Below are positions 1 to 8,947 of a DNA stretch of 64,000 nt, in pieces; the first letter of the stretch is position 1, and every line of letters starts with the position of its first letter. The notes under the pieces are model-generated. The model worked only from the letters and a program-made list of their open reading frames with translations, did no database searches and was not told the origin of the DNA. A program made the translations under genes and the position numbers. This DNA is from Chryseobacterium sp. (lineage in GTDB: Bacteria > Bacteroidota > Bacteroidia > Flavobacteriales > Weeksellaceae): contig NZ_JAFAJM010000019.1 in NCBI RefSeq assembly GCF_019236175.1, positions 62,001 to 126,000 on the forward strand, given 5' to 3'.

Positions 1-642
1 AAGCAATTGATTTCCAAGCACAGAGCTTGGTTTTAAATTAGGGACCATCACATTCGGATTGTTATTCTGCATCACATTTAAAGTCATGGAATTCACATTG
101 GATGAAAGATCCCCGCCTTTAGCAGTAGCCTGTACTTCTACTCTCTGATTGATATCCGGTCTTTTCGCATCTGATATTCTTGTGATGTTTAATCCGAGAG
201 CCGTAACATCTTCAACCAGGTAAAACCTTCTTTTAAAAAGAGGTTTATCTGCTGAATCCTTATAAACAATCAATTCAAAATTTCCGGAAATTTTCGGCTG
301 TATTTTATCATTTGGAAAACTGAGTTTGTAATGAGTATAGGGTTGAAGTGTATTAAAGGAATACTGAAACTGATCAAGAAGAGCATTCATACTTCCTGTA
401 GCAATCTCTGTATAAAACAGATTATCATCATTCCAGTTTCTGTCATAATGTTTAATCGTATACCGGTAGATCTCACTGGCATTCGTAAGATCATCAAAAC
501 TTAAAACAAGTATTTCATTTGATTTAAACTTAATAACAGGAGTTTCGTCATTCGTCTGTGGATTAAACAACTGGATACTCTGGATATTTTGTCCAAAGAC
601 CAGGCCGCCCAAAGAAAGTAAAAGTAGTCGCAAAGTTTTCAT
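1..642 (-). CDS. Type IX secretion system plug protein (DUF5103), N-terminal part
   Basis: The gene starts at 642 and runs off the left edge; 214 codons are visible. The N-terminus (MKTLRLLLLSLGGLVFG, then Q) is a signal peptide, so the product is exported. The mature start (NIQSIQLFNPQTNDETPVIK) and the later YRYTIKHYDRNWNDD and YVLED-like strands resemble the DUF5103 family. In that family the Plug protein is known to close the SprA translocon of the T9SS when cargo is absent. The family is usually about 400 residues, so roughly half is present. It is divergent from the MBL hydrolase with almost no spacer. The assignment is from sequence feel, not a search. Confidence 0.75.
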   Translation of the reverse strand, partial: MKTLRLLLLSLGGLVFGQNIQSIQLFNPQTNDETPVIKFKSNEILVLSFDDLTNASEIYRYTIKHYDRNWNDDNLFYTEIATGSMNALLDQFQYSFNTLQPYTHYKLSFPNDKIQPKISGNFELIVYKDSADKPLFKRRFYLVEDVTALGLNITRISDAKRPDINQRVEVQATAKGGDLSSNVNSMTLNVMQNNNPNVMVPNLKPSSVLGNQLL

Positions 643-712
643 TATGACGAAGATAACGAAAAATCATCATTTTCTTAATAATATCGTATTTTTGATCTCA
701 AAATATTCAGAT

Positions 713-1351
713 ATGCTTCAGATTCAAGGCTTCGTTTTCAATTTTGCAAGCGAAAACACATACATCATCTACAATGAAAATAAAAATGCCTGGTTAATTG
801 ATCCGGGGAATATGAATGAACAGGAAACCCGGGCGATTGATAACTTTATCAAAGAGAAAGGCTTGAACATTCGGAAAATTCTTTTAACTCATGCTCACAT
901 TGACCATGTTTTCGGGCTTCAATGGGCTTTTGATACTTTTAAAGTTCCTGTAAATATGCATCTGGAAGACCAGGAAGTACTAGATATGCTTCAGGCAAGC
1001 GGCGTGAGGTTCGGAATGTCAATAGATCCGGTAAAGGTGGATATTGAGTATGTAAAAGAAGGTGATGAATTAGATCTTGATGGAGAAAAGTTCAGTATTT
1101 ATCATGTTCCGGGACATTCTCCGGGAAGCGTAGTCTATCATAATGAAAATCAAAAGTTCATGATCTCCGGCGATGTTCTTTTTGAAGGCAGTATCGGAAG
1201 AACTGATTTATATAAAGGGAACTACGAACAACTGATTGATGGTATAAAAACAAAACTTTTCATTTTAGATAATGATACTCAGGTATTCTCAGGCCATGGC
1301 AACCCTACATCGATCGGTTTTGAGAAACAGTATAATCCTTTTTTGAAGTAG
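713..1351 (+). CDS. MBL-fold metallo-hydrolase (glyoxalase II-like)
   Basis: A 212-residue metallo-beta-lactamase-fold hydrolase. The zinc motif THAHIDH lies at residues 59-65, the second histidine region (HVPGHSPGSVVYH) at about 126-138, the metal-bridging SGD at about 145, and the last ligand in SGHG near the C-terminus. The core MLQIQGFVFNFASENTYIIY is the usual N-terminus of this small cytoplasmic family, so I start at 713. An in-frame ATG at 644 would add 23 residues of non-conserved sequence directly against the divergent plug gene. The family includes hydroxyacylglutathione hydrolases and persulfide dioxygenase-like enzymes; the substrate here is unknown. Confidence 0.88.
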   Translation: MLQIQGFVFNFASENTYIIYNENKNAWLIDPGNMNEQETRAIDNFIKEKGLNIRKILLTHAHIDHVFGLQWAFDTFKVPVNMHLEDQEVLDMLQASGVRFGMSIDPVKVDIEYVKEGDELDLDGEKFSIYHVPGHSPGSVVYHNENQKFMISGDVLFEGSIGRTDLYKGNYEQLIDGIKTKLFILDNDTQVFSGHGNPTSIGFEKQYNPFLK

Positions 1352-1378
1352 AGCGATCAAAACAATTCAACGAGAGAA

Positions 1379-1416
1379 ATAAAAAAAGAACCCGTCAGAG
1401 AAATTCTGACGGGTTC
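1379..1416 (-). terminator. Rho-independent terminator of the TonB receptor gene
   Basis: An 11-bp perfect stem (GAACCCGTCAG / CTGACGGGTTC) with a 7-nt loop. It is followed on the minus strand by a run of T (A-run at 1379-1387 on plus). It ends the minus-strand trehalose operon. Confidence 0.85.
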
Positions 1417-1436
1417 CTGTTATAAAGAAATAGAGT

Positions 1437-3875
1437 TTAGAAATCTAAAGTAATAGATGCTCTGGCAGCAGCTCCCATAATAGGTCTTGCCATTCTGATA
1501 TTGGTTCCTCCCATAGTCTGAGATCTTGGGTCTCCTTCTGTAATTCCTATTGTGTTGAAGATATTCGTACCATCTACAGCAAAACGAATTTTTCCTAACT
1601 GATAAGACATTCCTGCTCCGAATTCAGTGAAAGACGGCAGAATATTGTCATCCGTATTTCCTTCATTCTGAAAACGTTTTCCATAATAGTTCATACTTAC
1701 ATAAGCTCTCCATTCTTTCGTAATATTGACTGCCGGAGCGATATTGAAATAGAATTTAGGAATTCTCCTTACTACATTTCCGCTATAATCGAACAGACTG
1801 CCATCAGCATTTCTTCCTGTAAAATTTTTATATTTCGGATTCTGAATTGTTCCGTTAAATGTAACTTCAAGAATATTATTAAATAATCTCGCATACCCTT
1901 CAATTTCCACTCCTAAATTGGTGGTGTTTGCAAACTTATTTTCTGAAGTTCCGTCTGAGAATACATCAGTGAACGAAAGATTTTTAAGGGCAGAATAAAA
2001 AGGAATGACCGCAATATCAAAAGTACGGGAATAGTACTTATACCCTACTTCCAGCTGATGGGTTTCTACAGGCTTGATCTGGCTCAGATCTGACATATTA
2101 TTATAATAAGCCTCTTCATTCGGAGATCTGAAACCACTTGAAAAACGTGCATAAACCGCATTTTCTCTATTGATTTTATAATTACTTGCCAAAGTATAAG
2201 ACACTTTATTTACATCATAATACCAATATGTATATTGGTTTCCTAAAACAGCCATTTTATCATCAGCTGTCGTAGTTGCAAAGCTATGAGTTCCATCTGT
2301 CGTCAGACCTGAGTTATTAAGATTCGCCGTTGTAGTATTCACACCGTATCCTTTGTAAAAATCACGGCTGTAACGAATACCTCCGTTGAAGCTCCATGCA
2401 TCAGTAATATTATAATCCAGATTTAAATAAAGATCATTCAGACTTCCCTGAATCTGCGAATCTCTGATCAGAAAAGACATATCCGTAACTCCGTTATAGG
2501 TCTTAGAATAACCTGTATCTGAAGGGTTCAGTGAAGGATCTACAAGATTCAGCAATTGGGGGCGGTCTGTAGCGGTAGTCAAAATATTGCTCCAGTTCCA
2601 ATACTGATGAGATTTCCAGCTTGACTTATAAAATCCTGCCGTCACATTTCCTTTATCAAACTTATAGCTAAACTGCAGGTCGTTTACAAAATTGTTCATT
2701 TGTTTATCAATGGCCCAGAAGCCGAGTTTCTGAACATAAGCAGGGTCAACAGCCGCTCCGTTACTTACAAGAGAATACTGATAATTGGTCATCCCCATTT
2801 CTTTGGCAAATTCAGCTGTGGTTTTAGGTGCTCCTGCAGGAAAAATCCCTGTATAATTCATATTGATATCCGTATATCGGGTTTTATTCAGTACACTGAA
2901 ATTATTCCCGAGATCATACTTAAATTCAGCGCCTGCCACATCCATTTTCGGATGAATTCCGTTCTCAAGATCTCTGCTGAAAAAGCCGCCTCCTGCCTGA
3001 GGAATATTCAACTGCCCGATTGTTCTGTAACTGTAAGTTCCGTAATTGGCATTAAAACCGGGAAAGGCTTTTAATGTATTTCCGTCCTGAAGCAAAGGAA
3101 TCGGTAAATAAAATGTATTTCTGTCATCCAGTTTTTTATAATATACTTTCGCATAGCCTTTATCAAAGACATATTTCAGATTCATTCTGATCTGCCCGCC
3201 ATTGTTAGCTTTAAAGCCTGTTTTTCTGATTCCGTCATCCGTTCTGTAAAAACCTCCTACATTAAAAAATAATTTATCTTTCACCAATGCTCCGCCCACA
3301 TTCAGATCGGTACGCATTAATCCGTAAGTACTGGTTTCAAGCTTTGCTGTTCCTTTAAAATCATTCGTTCCTTCTTTAGAAATAAAGTTGATCAGACCTC
3401 CAGGAGAATTATTGGCATAAATGGATCCTGATCCGCCTCTTAAAGCTTCCAAACGGCTAACGGTATTGTCAACACGGAAAAAATTATCGGCATTCGCAAA
3501 CTGAAGAGCACCGTCTTCAAAAACAGGAAGGCCGTCTTCCTGAACCTGTACAAACTCATACGCTCCTGCAGAAGGAATTCCTCTTGCAAAAAGATTATTC
3601 CCTACTTCACCTCCGGAAGTTTCCACAGCAAACCCCGGAACTCGCTGCAGCAATGCAGCCGCACTAATCGGATTTTGCTTTTGGATTTCCTTTGCACTGA
3701 ATGTTGAAATTGCTGTGCTGGATTCTATTTTTTTCTTTGGATTGGAATTTCCTGTGATGACAATCTGATCGATGGAAGAAACTTTGGCAGAATCCTGAGT
3801 TGTTTCCTGGGCATAAGCATTATTGAAGTACAATGTAGCTGTAGCGGCGATTAAAAAGATTGATTTATTTTTCAT
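1437..3875 (-). CDS. TonB-dependent receptor, probably for trehalose or a related sugar
   Basis: An 812-residue outer-membrane receptor. It has a signal peptide (MKNKSIFLIAATATLYFNNAYAQ region), a plug domain (QIVITGNSN..., LLQRVPGF, RGIPSAG, EALRGGSGSIYANNSPGGLINFISK) and a 22-strand-type barrel ending in ITLDF. I chose the ATG at 3875; the longer reading to 3938 adds 21 residues ahead of a clear signal peptide. It lacks the N-terminal carboxypeptidase-regulatory domain of SusC proteins and no susD follows, so it looks like a FecA/siderophore-type receptor. It is the last gene of a minus-strand run behind an MFS permease and trehalase, 23 nt after trehalase, which suggests uptake of a disaccharide. 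That substrate is inferred from the neighbours only. Confidence 0.85.
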   Translation of the reverse strand: MKNKSIFLIAATATLYFNNAYAQETTQDSAKVSSIDQIVITGNSNPKKKIESSTAISTFSAKEIQKQNPISAAALLQRVPGFAVETSGGEVGNNLFARGIPSAGAYEFVQVQEDGLPVFEDGALQFANADNFFRVDNTVSRLEALRGGSGSIYANNSPGGLINFISKEGTNDFKGTAKLETSTYGLMRTDLNVGGALVKDKLFFNVGGFYRTDDGIRKTGFKANNGGQIRMNLKYVFDKGYAKVYYKKLDDRNTFYLPIPLLQDGNTLKAFPGFNANYGTYSYRTIGQLNIPQAGGGFFSRDLENGIHPKMDVAGAEFKYDLGNNFSVLNKTRYTDINMNYTGIFPAGAPKTTAEFAKEMGMTNYQYSLVSNGAAVDPAYVQKLGFWAIDKQMNNFVNDLQFSYKFDKGNVTAGFYKSSWKSHQYWNWSNILTTATDRPQLLNLVDPSLNPSDTGYSKTYNGVTDMSFLIRDSQIQGSLNDLYLNLDYNITDAWSFNGGIRYSRDFYKGYGVNTTTANLNNSGLTTDGTHSFATTTADDKMAVLGNQYTYWYYDVNKVSYTLASNYKINRENAVYARFSSGFRSPNEEAYYNNMSDLSQIKPVETHQLEVGYKYYSRTFDIAVIPFYSALKNLSFTDVFSDGTSENKFANTTNLGVEIEGYARLFNNILEVTFNGTIQNPKYKNFTGRNADGSLFDYSGNVVRRIPKFYFNIAPAVNITKEWRAYVSMNYYGKRFQNEGNTDDNILPSFTEFGAGMSYQLGKIRFAVDGTNIFNTIGITEGDPRSQTMGGTNIRMARPIMGAAARASITLDF

Positions 3876-3898
3876 AGCCCTATTTTTTGTTGTTAGTT

Positions 3899-5380
3899 TC
3901 AGTTTTGTTGTAATTGTAAATACACTCCATTCGTCCAACCAAACCCATCCTGATTGGGGTATTCCCCGCCGCCTGCAATTGTTTCCGTATCCAATGCATT
4001 GTATTTTTCCATCAGTTTTCCGGTATTCTTATAGACTCTTTCTACATTGGAACACCAGTTATTTTTTATCTTTTCAGCCAGCTCATCAAAGCCATAATTT
4101 TTCATGGCTTTAAATCCCAACCACTGATAAGGAGCCCATGCATTGGGTAGATCCCATTGCTGGCCTGATTGTACGGTAGTCGTTACCAGTCCTCCCTGAT
4201 AAAGAAATTTTTCCGCAATATTTCCCGCCATTCCCTCTGCCTGTTTCTGGTCTGCCAGTCCGAGAAATAAAGGGTAAAGAGCAGCAATATGTTCAGACGG
4301 TGTTTTTGTGTTTTTTTTAGTGTGATAATCTTTATACATCTTTACTTTTTCATCCCAGAAGTATTTGTTGATCATCTGTCTTCGTTTTGCTGCTCTTTCA
4401 GTAAAATAATTTTCTTTGTCTCTAAGCCCAAGAAGTGCTGAAGATTTTGCCAGACTGATTTCCAAATGCCATAATAGACAGTTCAGATCTACCTGTACAA
4501 GATTCAGCGTTTCTATGGTCTGTATATTTTTTCCGTCTGCAAACCATCTGCTGGAAAAATCCCAGCCGGACTCACAGGCACTTCTTATATTTCTGTAAAA
4601 CTCTTCTCCTGAAGTATTTTCATGATCTTCAATATCAATCAGATAACTTTCAGGGCGGGGTGTATTTTCTGAATCATAGTATCTGTTCAGGATATCCCCT
4701 TCAACTGTTTTGACTACTCTTTTTACCGCGGTGTTATTTTCCAGCCCTTCTTCACCATTCATCCAGAAATAATATTCTTTTTCTAAACTGTCATGATATT
4801 TTGTATAGATCTTATCATCCGCGGTAGTTTCAAAAAGAAGATCCAGCATCAGCGAAAAATACGGTGGCTGTGAACGGCTTAGGAAATGAGTTCGGCTCGC
4901 ATTCGGAACAAAACCTATATGCTGAATCAGATAAGAACAGTTTTCTACAATATTCTCCATCATTGCCACTCTGCCGGAAACCTTCAGTCCCAGCATAATA
5001 AAATAACTATCCCAATAAAAAAATTCATTAAATCTGCCTCCCGGAACAATATAAGATTTGGGTAATTTCAACAGCGTTCCTTTTTCCTCATATGCGGTAC
5101 GGGTAAGCTCATCCCATAATTTTTCAATATGTTCTTTAATAGGCAGATGTTCTTCCCTGTGAACAGAAACCTGAGCTCCTAAAAAATCGAAATGATTCAT
5201 CACAAATTTTTTCAGGTCAAAGTGATCTGTATTCTTTTCCTGTTCATAGAGTTCGTTGATTTCAGCAATCGGAAGCAACGGAACAGCATCCGTCATCATT
5301 TTCTGATCTTCAAAAATCTCAGATTTCTGAACCTCATCAAAAAGAACTTGAATTTCGTTGATATAAAGTGGGTTACTCAT
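3899..5380 (-). CDS. treF: Trehalase, GH37, cytoplasmic
   Basis: Hydrolyses alpha,alpha-trehalose to two glucoses. Both GH37 signatures are present: PGGRFNEFFYWDSYF at residues 113-127 and QWDLPNAWAP at about 408-417. The glycine-rich GGGEY loop and GFGWTNGV lie near the C-terminus. The 493 residues match the family core (TreF about 550). There is no signal peptide, so the enzyme should act in the cytoplasm and needs a transporter; the MFS gene lies 2 nt upstream in the same direction. The TonB receptor follows after 23 nt. GH37 identity is firm; the choice of treF over treA rests on the missing signal peptide. Confidence 0.93.
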   Translation of the reverse strand: MSNPLYINEIQVLFDEVQKSEIFEDQKMMTDAVPLLPIAEINELYEQEKNTDHFDLKKFVMNHFDFLGAQVSVHREEHLPIKEHIEKLWDELTRTAYEEKGTLLKLPKSYIVPGGRFNEFFYWDSYFIMLGLKVSGRVAMMENIVENCSYLIQHIGFVPNASRTHFLSRSQPPYFSLMLDLLFETTADDKIYTKYHDSLEKEYYFWMNGEEGLENNTAVKRVVKTVEGDILNRYYDSENTPRPESYLIDIEDHENTSGEEFYRNIRSACESGWDFSSRWFADGKNIQTIETLNLVQVDLNCLLWHLEISLAKSSALLGLRDKENYFTERAAKRRQMINKYFWDEKVKMYKDYHTKKNTKTPSEHIAALYPLFLGLADQKQAEGMAGNIAEKFLYQGGLVTTTVQSGQQWDLPNAWAPYQWLGFKAMKNYGFDELAEKIKNNWCSNVERVYKNTGKLMEKYNALDTETIAGGGEYPNQDGFGWTNGVYLQLQQN

Positions 5381-5382
5381 GT

Positions 5383-6612
5383 CTATTGTTTAGGATTAAT
5401 TTTTAATTTATTCATGAAAATTGCTGAAATAATCAGTAATGAAAGCGGAATCAGTGAAAGGTAAAATGCCTGCTGTCCACTAAACTCCTGAAATACAAAA
5501 CCTGTAATAATGGATCCTACTGTTCCTCCGATAGCTGAAAAAACAACGATCAGCCCGGACATTGCACTGTGTAAATATTTAGGTATAGAAGCCAAAATTA
5601 CAGAGTTGATACTTGGATAGATCGGAGCCAGCAAACCTCCCATTAACGGAAATAAATACACGACAAGAGGAGCATTCAGCCAGTTGGTAGCAGTATCTAT
5701 ATGAATATTATGCGTTAACGGCAGTACCAAAAGCAAACTTATTGCGAAACCAACTACACAAAATGAGACCACATAAATCCAGCTGAATTTTTTTGAAAAG
5801 AAACCTGATAAAAATCGCCCCAAAGCAAACGCTCCAGCTAATACGGCTCCAGCCTGAATACTCATAGAGGTAGGAACTTTTAATATCTCTTTATAAAAAG
5901 TAGGCGTCCATGTCTGAAAACTCTGCTCCACCAATACAAAAAGGAATGCACATAATAAAAAGAATAATACTTTTTTATAGCTGAATAAACTTGCGCTGTT
6001 TTTCAAATCGCCCAGTACATCCGTTTTCTCACTTTTAGCATCCTTCTCATTCAGTCTGGAAAAAAATAAAAAGAAAAAAGAAAATGCAGACAAAACACCT
6101 AATACCCAGTATACATTTAACCATTCTGTAGATTTTGGATCATGATCATCAATATACAGGCTGAATAAAACATTTCCCGCCAACACGCCGATCATAAAGA
6201 AACCTTCCAGAAATCCCATAAAACTTGAATGCTCTTTATCGGTTTCCGTAACCAGTCCAATGGAGGTAAAAACCGATATCTTGATTAAAGCAAAGGAAAC
6301 CCCTACGATGGCGAATAATAATTTAAAAATCCAGAAGCTACCGGCAAATGGCATGATAAAGCACATACCGCTTACCAAAAATAAAGCGGTCAGCATTGAG
6401 TTCTTAATACCGATCCTGGGAAGAAATGAAGCCAGAATAAATGAGCAAATCGCGATCGGAAGATCTTTAAAACCTTCCAGAACACTGGCCGAAGATTTTG
6501 AAATTCCAAAATTCTGCTGGACCTGTAAGATCACAGTTCCCACAGAATTCAGAAGAATTGCGAAAACAAAATAATTTAAAAATAGAACGGCCTTGATGTT
6601 GAAATTTTTCAT
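5383..6612 (-). CDS. MFS transporter, sugar-type, likely trehalose permease
   Basis: A 409-residue inner-membrane protein with about 12 hydrophobic segments and a charged central loop (FFSRLNEKDAKSEKTDVLGDL). The first segment, with the loop QVQQNFGISKSSASVLEGFKD after it, resembles sugar:H+ symporters of the FucP/NanT-like MFS branch in Bacteroidota. It is the first gene of a tight minus-strand operon (2 nt to trehalase). Its start lies 123 nt from the divergent AraC-type regulator. Together they form an import-and-hydrolyse unit: receptor for the outer membrane, permease for the inner membrane, trehalase inside. The sugar is inferred from trehalase. Confidence 0.85.
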   Translation of the reverse strand: MKNFNIKAVLFLNYFVFAILLNSVGTVILQVQQNFGISKSSASVLEGFKDLPIAICSFILASFLPRIGIKNSMLTALFLVSGMCFIMPFAGSFWIFKLLFAIVGVSFALIKISVFTSIGLVTETDKEHSSFMGFLEGFFMIGVLAGNVLFSLYIDDHDPKSTEWLNVYWVLGVLSAFSFFFLFFSRLNEKDAKSEKTDVLGDLKNSASLFSYKKVLFFLLCAFLFVLVEQSFQTWTPTFYKEILKVPTSMSIQAGAVLAGAFALGRFLSGFFSKKFSWIYVVSFCVVGFAISLLLVLPLTHNIHIDTATNWLNAPLVVYLFPLMGGLLAPIYPSINSVILASIPKYLHSAMSGLIVVFSAIGGTVGSIITGFVFQEFSGQQAFYLSLIPLSLLIISAIFMNKLKINPKQ

Positions 6613-6677
6613 TCAGGTTATTTCTTGCCGGCTAAGATAGAAGCATTTGTATTAACGATAATTTAACACAGTAAATC

Positions 6678-6694
6678 AATATTTGAACAATATT
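6678..6694. promoter_or_regulatory. Candidate operator in the divergent trehalose promoter region
   Basis: AATATT-N5-AATATT, two palindromic half-sites in the 123-bp gap between the divergent MFS operon and the araC-type gene. The position fits a site for the neighbouring regulator, but AT-rich palindromes are common here, so the support is weak. Confidence 0.3.
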
Positions 6695-6735
6695 AATATA
6701 ATTAGTATTTTTAGTGATTAAATATGATTAATTAA

Positions 6736-7641
6736 ATGAAAGTTACTTTTGAAAGAGTAATCCCTAATGAAAAGAGCTCGTTCCGGACGATTCATAATAA
6801 CTCTCCTATTTCCGAATTCAAATGGGAGTATCATTATCATCCCGAAATTGAACTTGTCTGTGTCATTTCCGGGAGCGGTACCCGACATGTAGGCTATCAT
6901 AAAAGTAATTATACAAACGGAGATCTGGTACTGATCGGATCCAATATTCCTCATTCCGGATTCGGATTAAATTCCATTGATCCTCATGAAGAAATCGTCC
7001 TGCAGTTCAGGGAAGAGATTCTGCAGTTTCCCCAGCAGGAAATAGAAGCAATATCCATTAAAAATTTACTGGAACTTTCAAAATACGGCATTCACTTTCA
7101 TCACAAAGTAAAAAAGATAATATTGCCCAAACTAAAACTGATGCTGGAATATGAAGGCTATAAAAGATATTTATTGCTGCTTGAAATCTTATTTGAGTTA
7201 TCCCAATGTCAAGATTATGAGCTTTTGAATAAAGAGATCATGCCTTATACCATTATTTCTAAGAACAAAACCCGCCTTGAAAATATTTTCACTTACGTGG
7301 AACATCATTATGATAAAGAAATCAATATTGAGGAGGTGGCCCAACTTGCCAATCTGACTTTACCGGCTTTTTGTAATTTTTTTAAAAAAGCCACTCAGAT
7401 TACATTCACTGAATTTGTAAACCGTTACCGTATCAATAAAGCCTGTCTGCTGATGGCTCAGGATAAAAGCATCTCGGAATGCAGTTACAGCTGCGGTTTT
7501 AATAATGTAACGTATTTCAACAGAATGTTTAAAAAATATACCGGAAAGACCCCTTCAGAGTTTATAAAGAATTATTCTCATAACAAGGTTAATATAGATT
7601 TGAAGGCTGAAAAAGAAGTTAAAGCCACAGCTGTTTTTTAA
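6736..7641 (+). CDS. AraC-family transcriptional regulator
   Basis: A 301-residue regulator. The N-terminal half is a cupin sensor domain (FKWEYHYHPEIELVCVISG, GDLVLIGSNIPHSGFG). The C-terminal hundred residues carry the two helix-turn-helix motifs of the AraC/XylS fold, including INIEEVAQLANLTLPAFCNF, then ISECSYSCGFNNVTYFNRMF and KYTGKTPSEF. It is divergent from the MFS-trehalase-receptor operon, so it is the natural candidate activator, with trehalose or glucose as possible ligand (inferred). The ATG at 6736 is the first usable start because the nearby upstream ATG at 6724 is closed by a stop. Confidence 0.92.
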   Translation: MKVTFERVIPNEKSSFRTIHNNSPISEFKWEYHYHPEIELVCVISGSGTRHVGYHKSNYTNGDLVLIGSNIPHSGFGLNSIDPHEEIVLQFREEILQFPQQEIEAISIKNLLELSKYGIHFHHKVKKIILPKLKLMLEYEGYKRYLLLLEILFELSQCQDYELLNKEIMPYTIISKNKTRLENIFTYVEHHYDKEINIEEVAQLANLTLPAFCNFFKKATQITFTEFVNRYRINKACLLMAQDKSISECSYSCGFNNVTYFNRMFKKYTGKTPSEFIKNYSHNKVNIDLKAEKEVKATAVF

Positions 7642-7669
7642 TCATTAGTGTTATTAAAATAACTTTCAA

Positions 7670-7687
7670 CTTATGGAAAACCATAAG
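7670..7687. repeat. Short perfect hairpin, CTTATGG-AAAA-CCATAAG
   Basis: A 7-bp perfect inverted repeat with an AAAA loop between the araC-type gene and the broken DUF3892 gene. There is no T-run, so it is a poor terminator; it could be an operator or a weak transcript end. Confidence 0.35.
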
Positions 7688-7752
7688 GACACACCATTAA
7701 CATGGATTATTTTCGTGAAAAATAATTTATTAACAATTTAAAATTACAAATT

Positions 7753-8043
7753 ATGACGATTAGAATCACATGTATCAAAAAAGACAATGGAAATCATTAA
7801 AATCCATATGCAGCTATTACAGACTTAGGATGGATTGACGAAAAAGGAGAGAAAGGAAAAAATACGAGACTGGAGATCTACTCTTTGATAAAAGATCAGA
7901 AGGTTATGGCCTATGTAACAGATGACAAAGAAAATTATGTAAAGGTTGTTACGGCAGTAAGCTCTAACGGCACTCAATATTTAAAAACGGAGGCTGACAG
8001 CAGTGAAAAAAATAATTTATTGTCACTTCCCGAATGTAAATAA
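7753..8043 (+). pseudogene. DUF3892-like small protein interrupted by one in-frame stop
   Basis: The frame reads MTIRITCIKKDNGNH, then TAA at 7798-7800, then NPYAAITDLGWIDEKGEKGK and on to a normal stop at 8041-8043. Reading through, the product would be 96 residues. Both halves resemble DUF3892 proteins: an ITCI..KDNGNHxNPYxAIxxLGW start and an end with YLKTEAD...NNLLSLPEC. One base change (GAA to TAA, Glu in an NHENPY motif) explains the break; no frameshift is needed. It could be a true nonsense mutation or a sequencing error. The 82 codons after the stop have no early ATG (first internal Met near VMAYVTDD). The family's function is unknown. Confidence 0.8.
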
Positions 8044-8057
8044 TCTACAGGTCTTAA

Positions 8058-8097
8058 ATAAAAAAGCTGCTCTATTAAATAGAACAGCTTTTTTATT
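8058..8097. terminator. Bidirectional terminator
   Basis: AAAAAAGCTG ... CAGCTTTTTT with an inner CTATT/AATAG pairing. It lies between the DUF3892-like gene and the convergent thioredoxin-like gene, with T-runs on both strands. Confidence 0.8.
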
Positions 8098-8115
8098 TTT
8101 TATAATATAAGAGAA

Positions 8116-8670
8116 TTACTTCCATTTAATATTACACCCAAGACTTGGTCTCTGAATTTCTTCCTGCGGTTCTCCGGCTAAAAGATTTTCAAAAGCAATA
8201 ATTAAATCTTCTCCGGTAACATCTTTATTATTTCCCGGTCTTGAATCATCCATCTGGCCTCTGTATACAAGGTCCAGTTTGTCATCAAAGAAATAAAAAT
8301 CAGGAGTACAGGCTGCATCATATGCTTTTGCCACCGCCTGGCTTTCATCGAACAGATAAGGGAAATCAAAATTTCTCTCAATCTGAAATTCGATCATCTT
8401 TTCAGGCGCATCTGCCGGATATTTTTCAATATCATTGGCATTGATCGCAATGAATTCAATTCCTTTTTCATTATAGTCTTCATACAATTCATTGATCTTA
8501 TCAATGACATGAAGAACAAACGGACAATGGTTACACATAAAAATAACCAGTGTTCCTTTTTCTCCTTTCAGCTCTTCTAAAGACTGAAGTTCATTCGTTT
8601 TTGACGGGTTTGGAAGCTCAAAAAACGGAGCTTTTGTACCTAATGCCAACATATTTGAGGGAGTATTCAT
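8116..8670 (-). CDS. Thioredoxin-family / peroxiredoxin-like protein
   Basis: A 184-residue cytoplasmic thioredoxin-fold protein. The redox motif is CNHCP (Cys46 and Cys49), which is typical of the AhpC/TSA-like 'PRX_like1' proteins rather than the CxxC of classical thioredoxin. The strand after it (IEFIAINANDIEKYPADAPE) and the cis-Pro loop near CTPDFYFFD fit the family. It stands alone on the minus strand, with a shared terminator downstream. The role (peroxide reduction or thiol homeostasis) is inferred. Confidence 0.85.
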   Translation of the reverse strand: MNTPSNMLALGTKAPFFELPNPSKTNELQSLEELKGEKGTLVIFMCNHCPFVLHVIDKINELYEDYNEKGIEFIAINANDIEKYPADAPEKMIEFQIERNFDFPYLFDESQAVAKAYDAACTPDFYFFDDKLDLVYRGQMDDSRPGNNKDVTGEDLIIAFENLLAGEPQEEIQRPSLGCNIKWK

Positions 8671-8776
8671 ATCCTTTTTCTTTAATTCACAAAGATAAAA
8701 ATTTCTTTTATTATATCGTAAAGAAGATGAAGGATGAAAAATAGGAAAACAATAAAAAATACATCCTTATATCCAT

Positions 8777-8897
8777 TTATTGACTCAGACTATATACCTC
8801 ATTAATTTTTACAATAATTTCAATCTTATCGGCCCAAACCTCTTCCAGTTCCGGTTCTTCCGGCTTTGAGTCAGCTTCCGTGACCTTCTTTTTTCAT
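8777..8897 (-). pseudogene. Possible frameshifted small acidic protein
   Basis: An open frame of 38 sense codons (KVTEADSKPEEPELEEVWAD, then KIEIIVKINEVYSLSQ) ends at 8777-8779 but has no start in frame. An ATG at 8895-8897 sits just upstream in another frame, followed by six A residues; removing one A would join ATG to this frame. Either the run of A has slipped, or this is chance. The amphipathic acidic-then-hydrophobic composition looks more coding than the surroundings. It lies about 50 bp from the TetR operator at 8947. I do not recognise it. Confidence 0.25.
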
Positions 8898-8913
8898 GAA
8901 AATCAAAATAACG

Positions 8914-8947
8914 TTTGGAAGATATCTTCAAAAGTTTGTAGTTTTGC
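8914..8947 (+). promoter_or_regulatory. Promoter of the tetR-type gene
   Basis: A -33 TTTG at 8914-8917 and a -7 TAGTTTTGC at 8939-8947, which match the Bacteroidota consensus TTTG / TAnnTTTG with a 21-nt spacer. The -7 box abuts the operator at 8947-8959, so a bound repressor would block it. Confidence 0.65.

Noticed and set aside
2700..3074. 124-residue plus-strand frame
   Set aside because: Antisense to the TonB receptor barrel; no family likeness.
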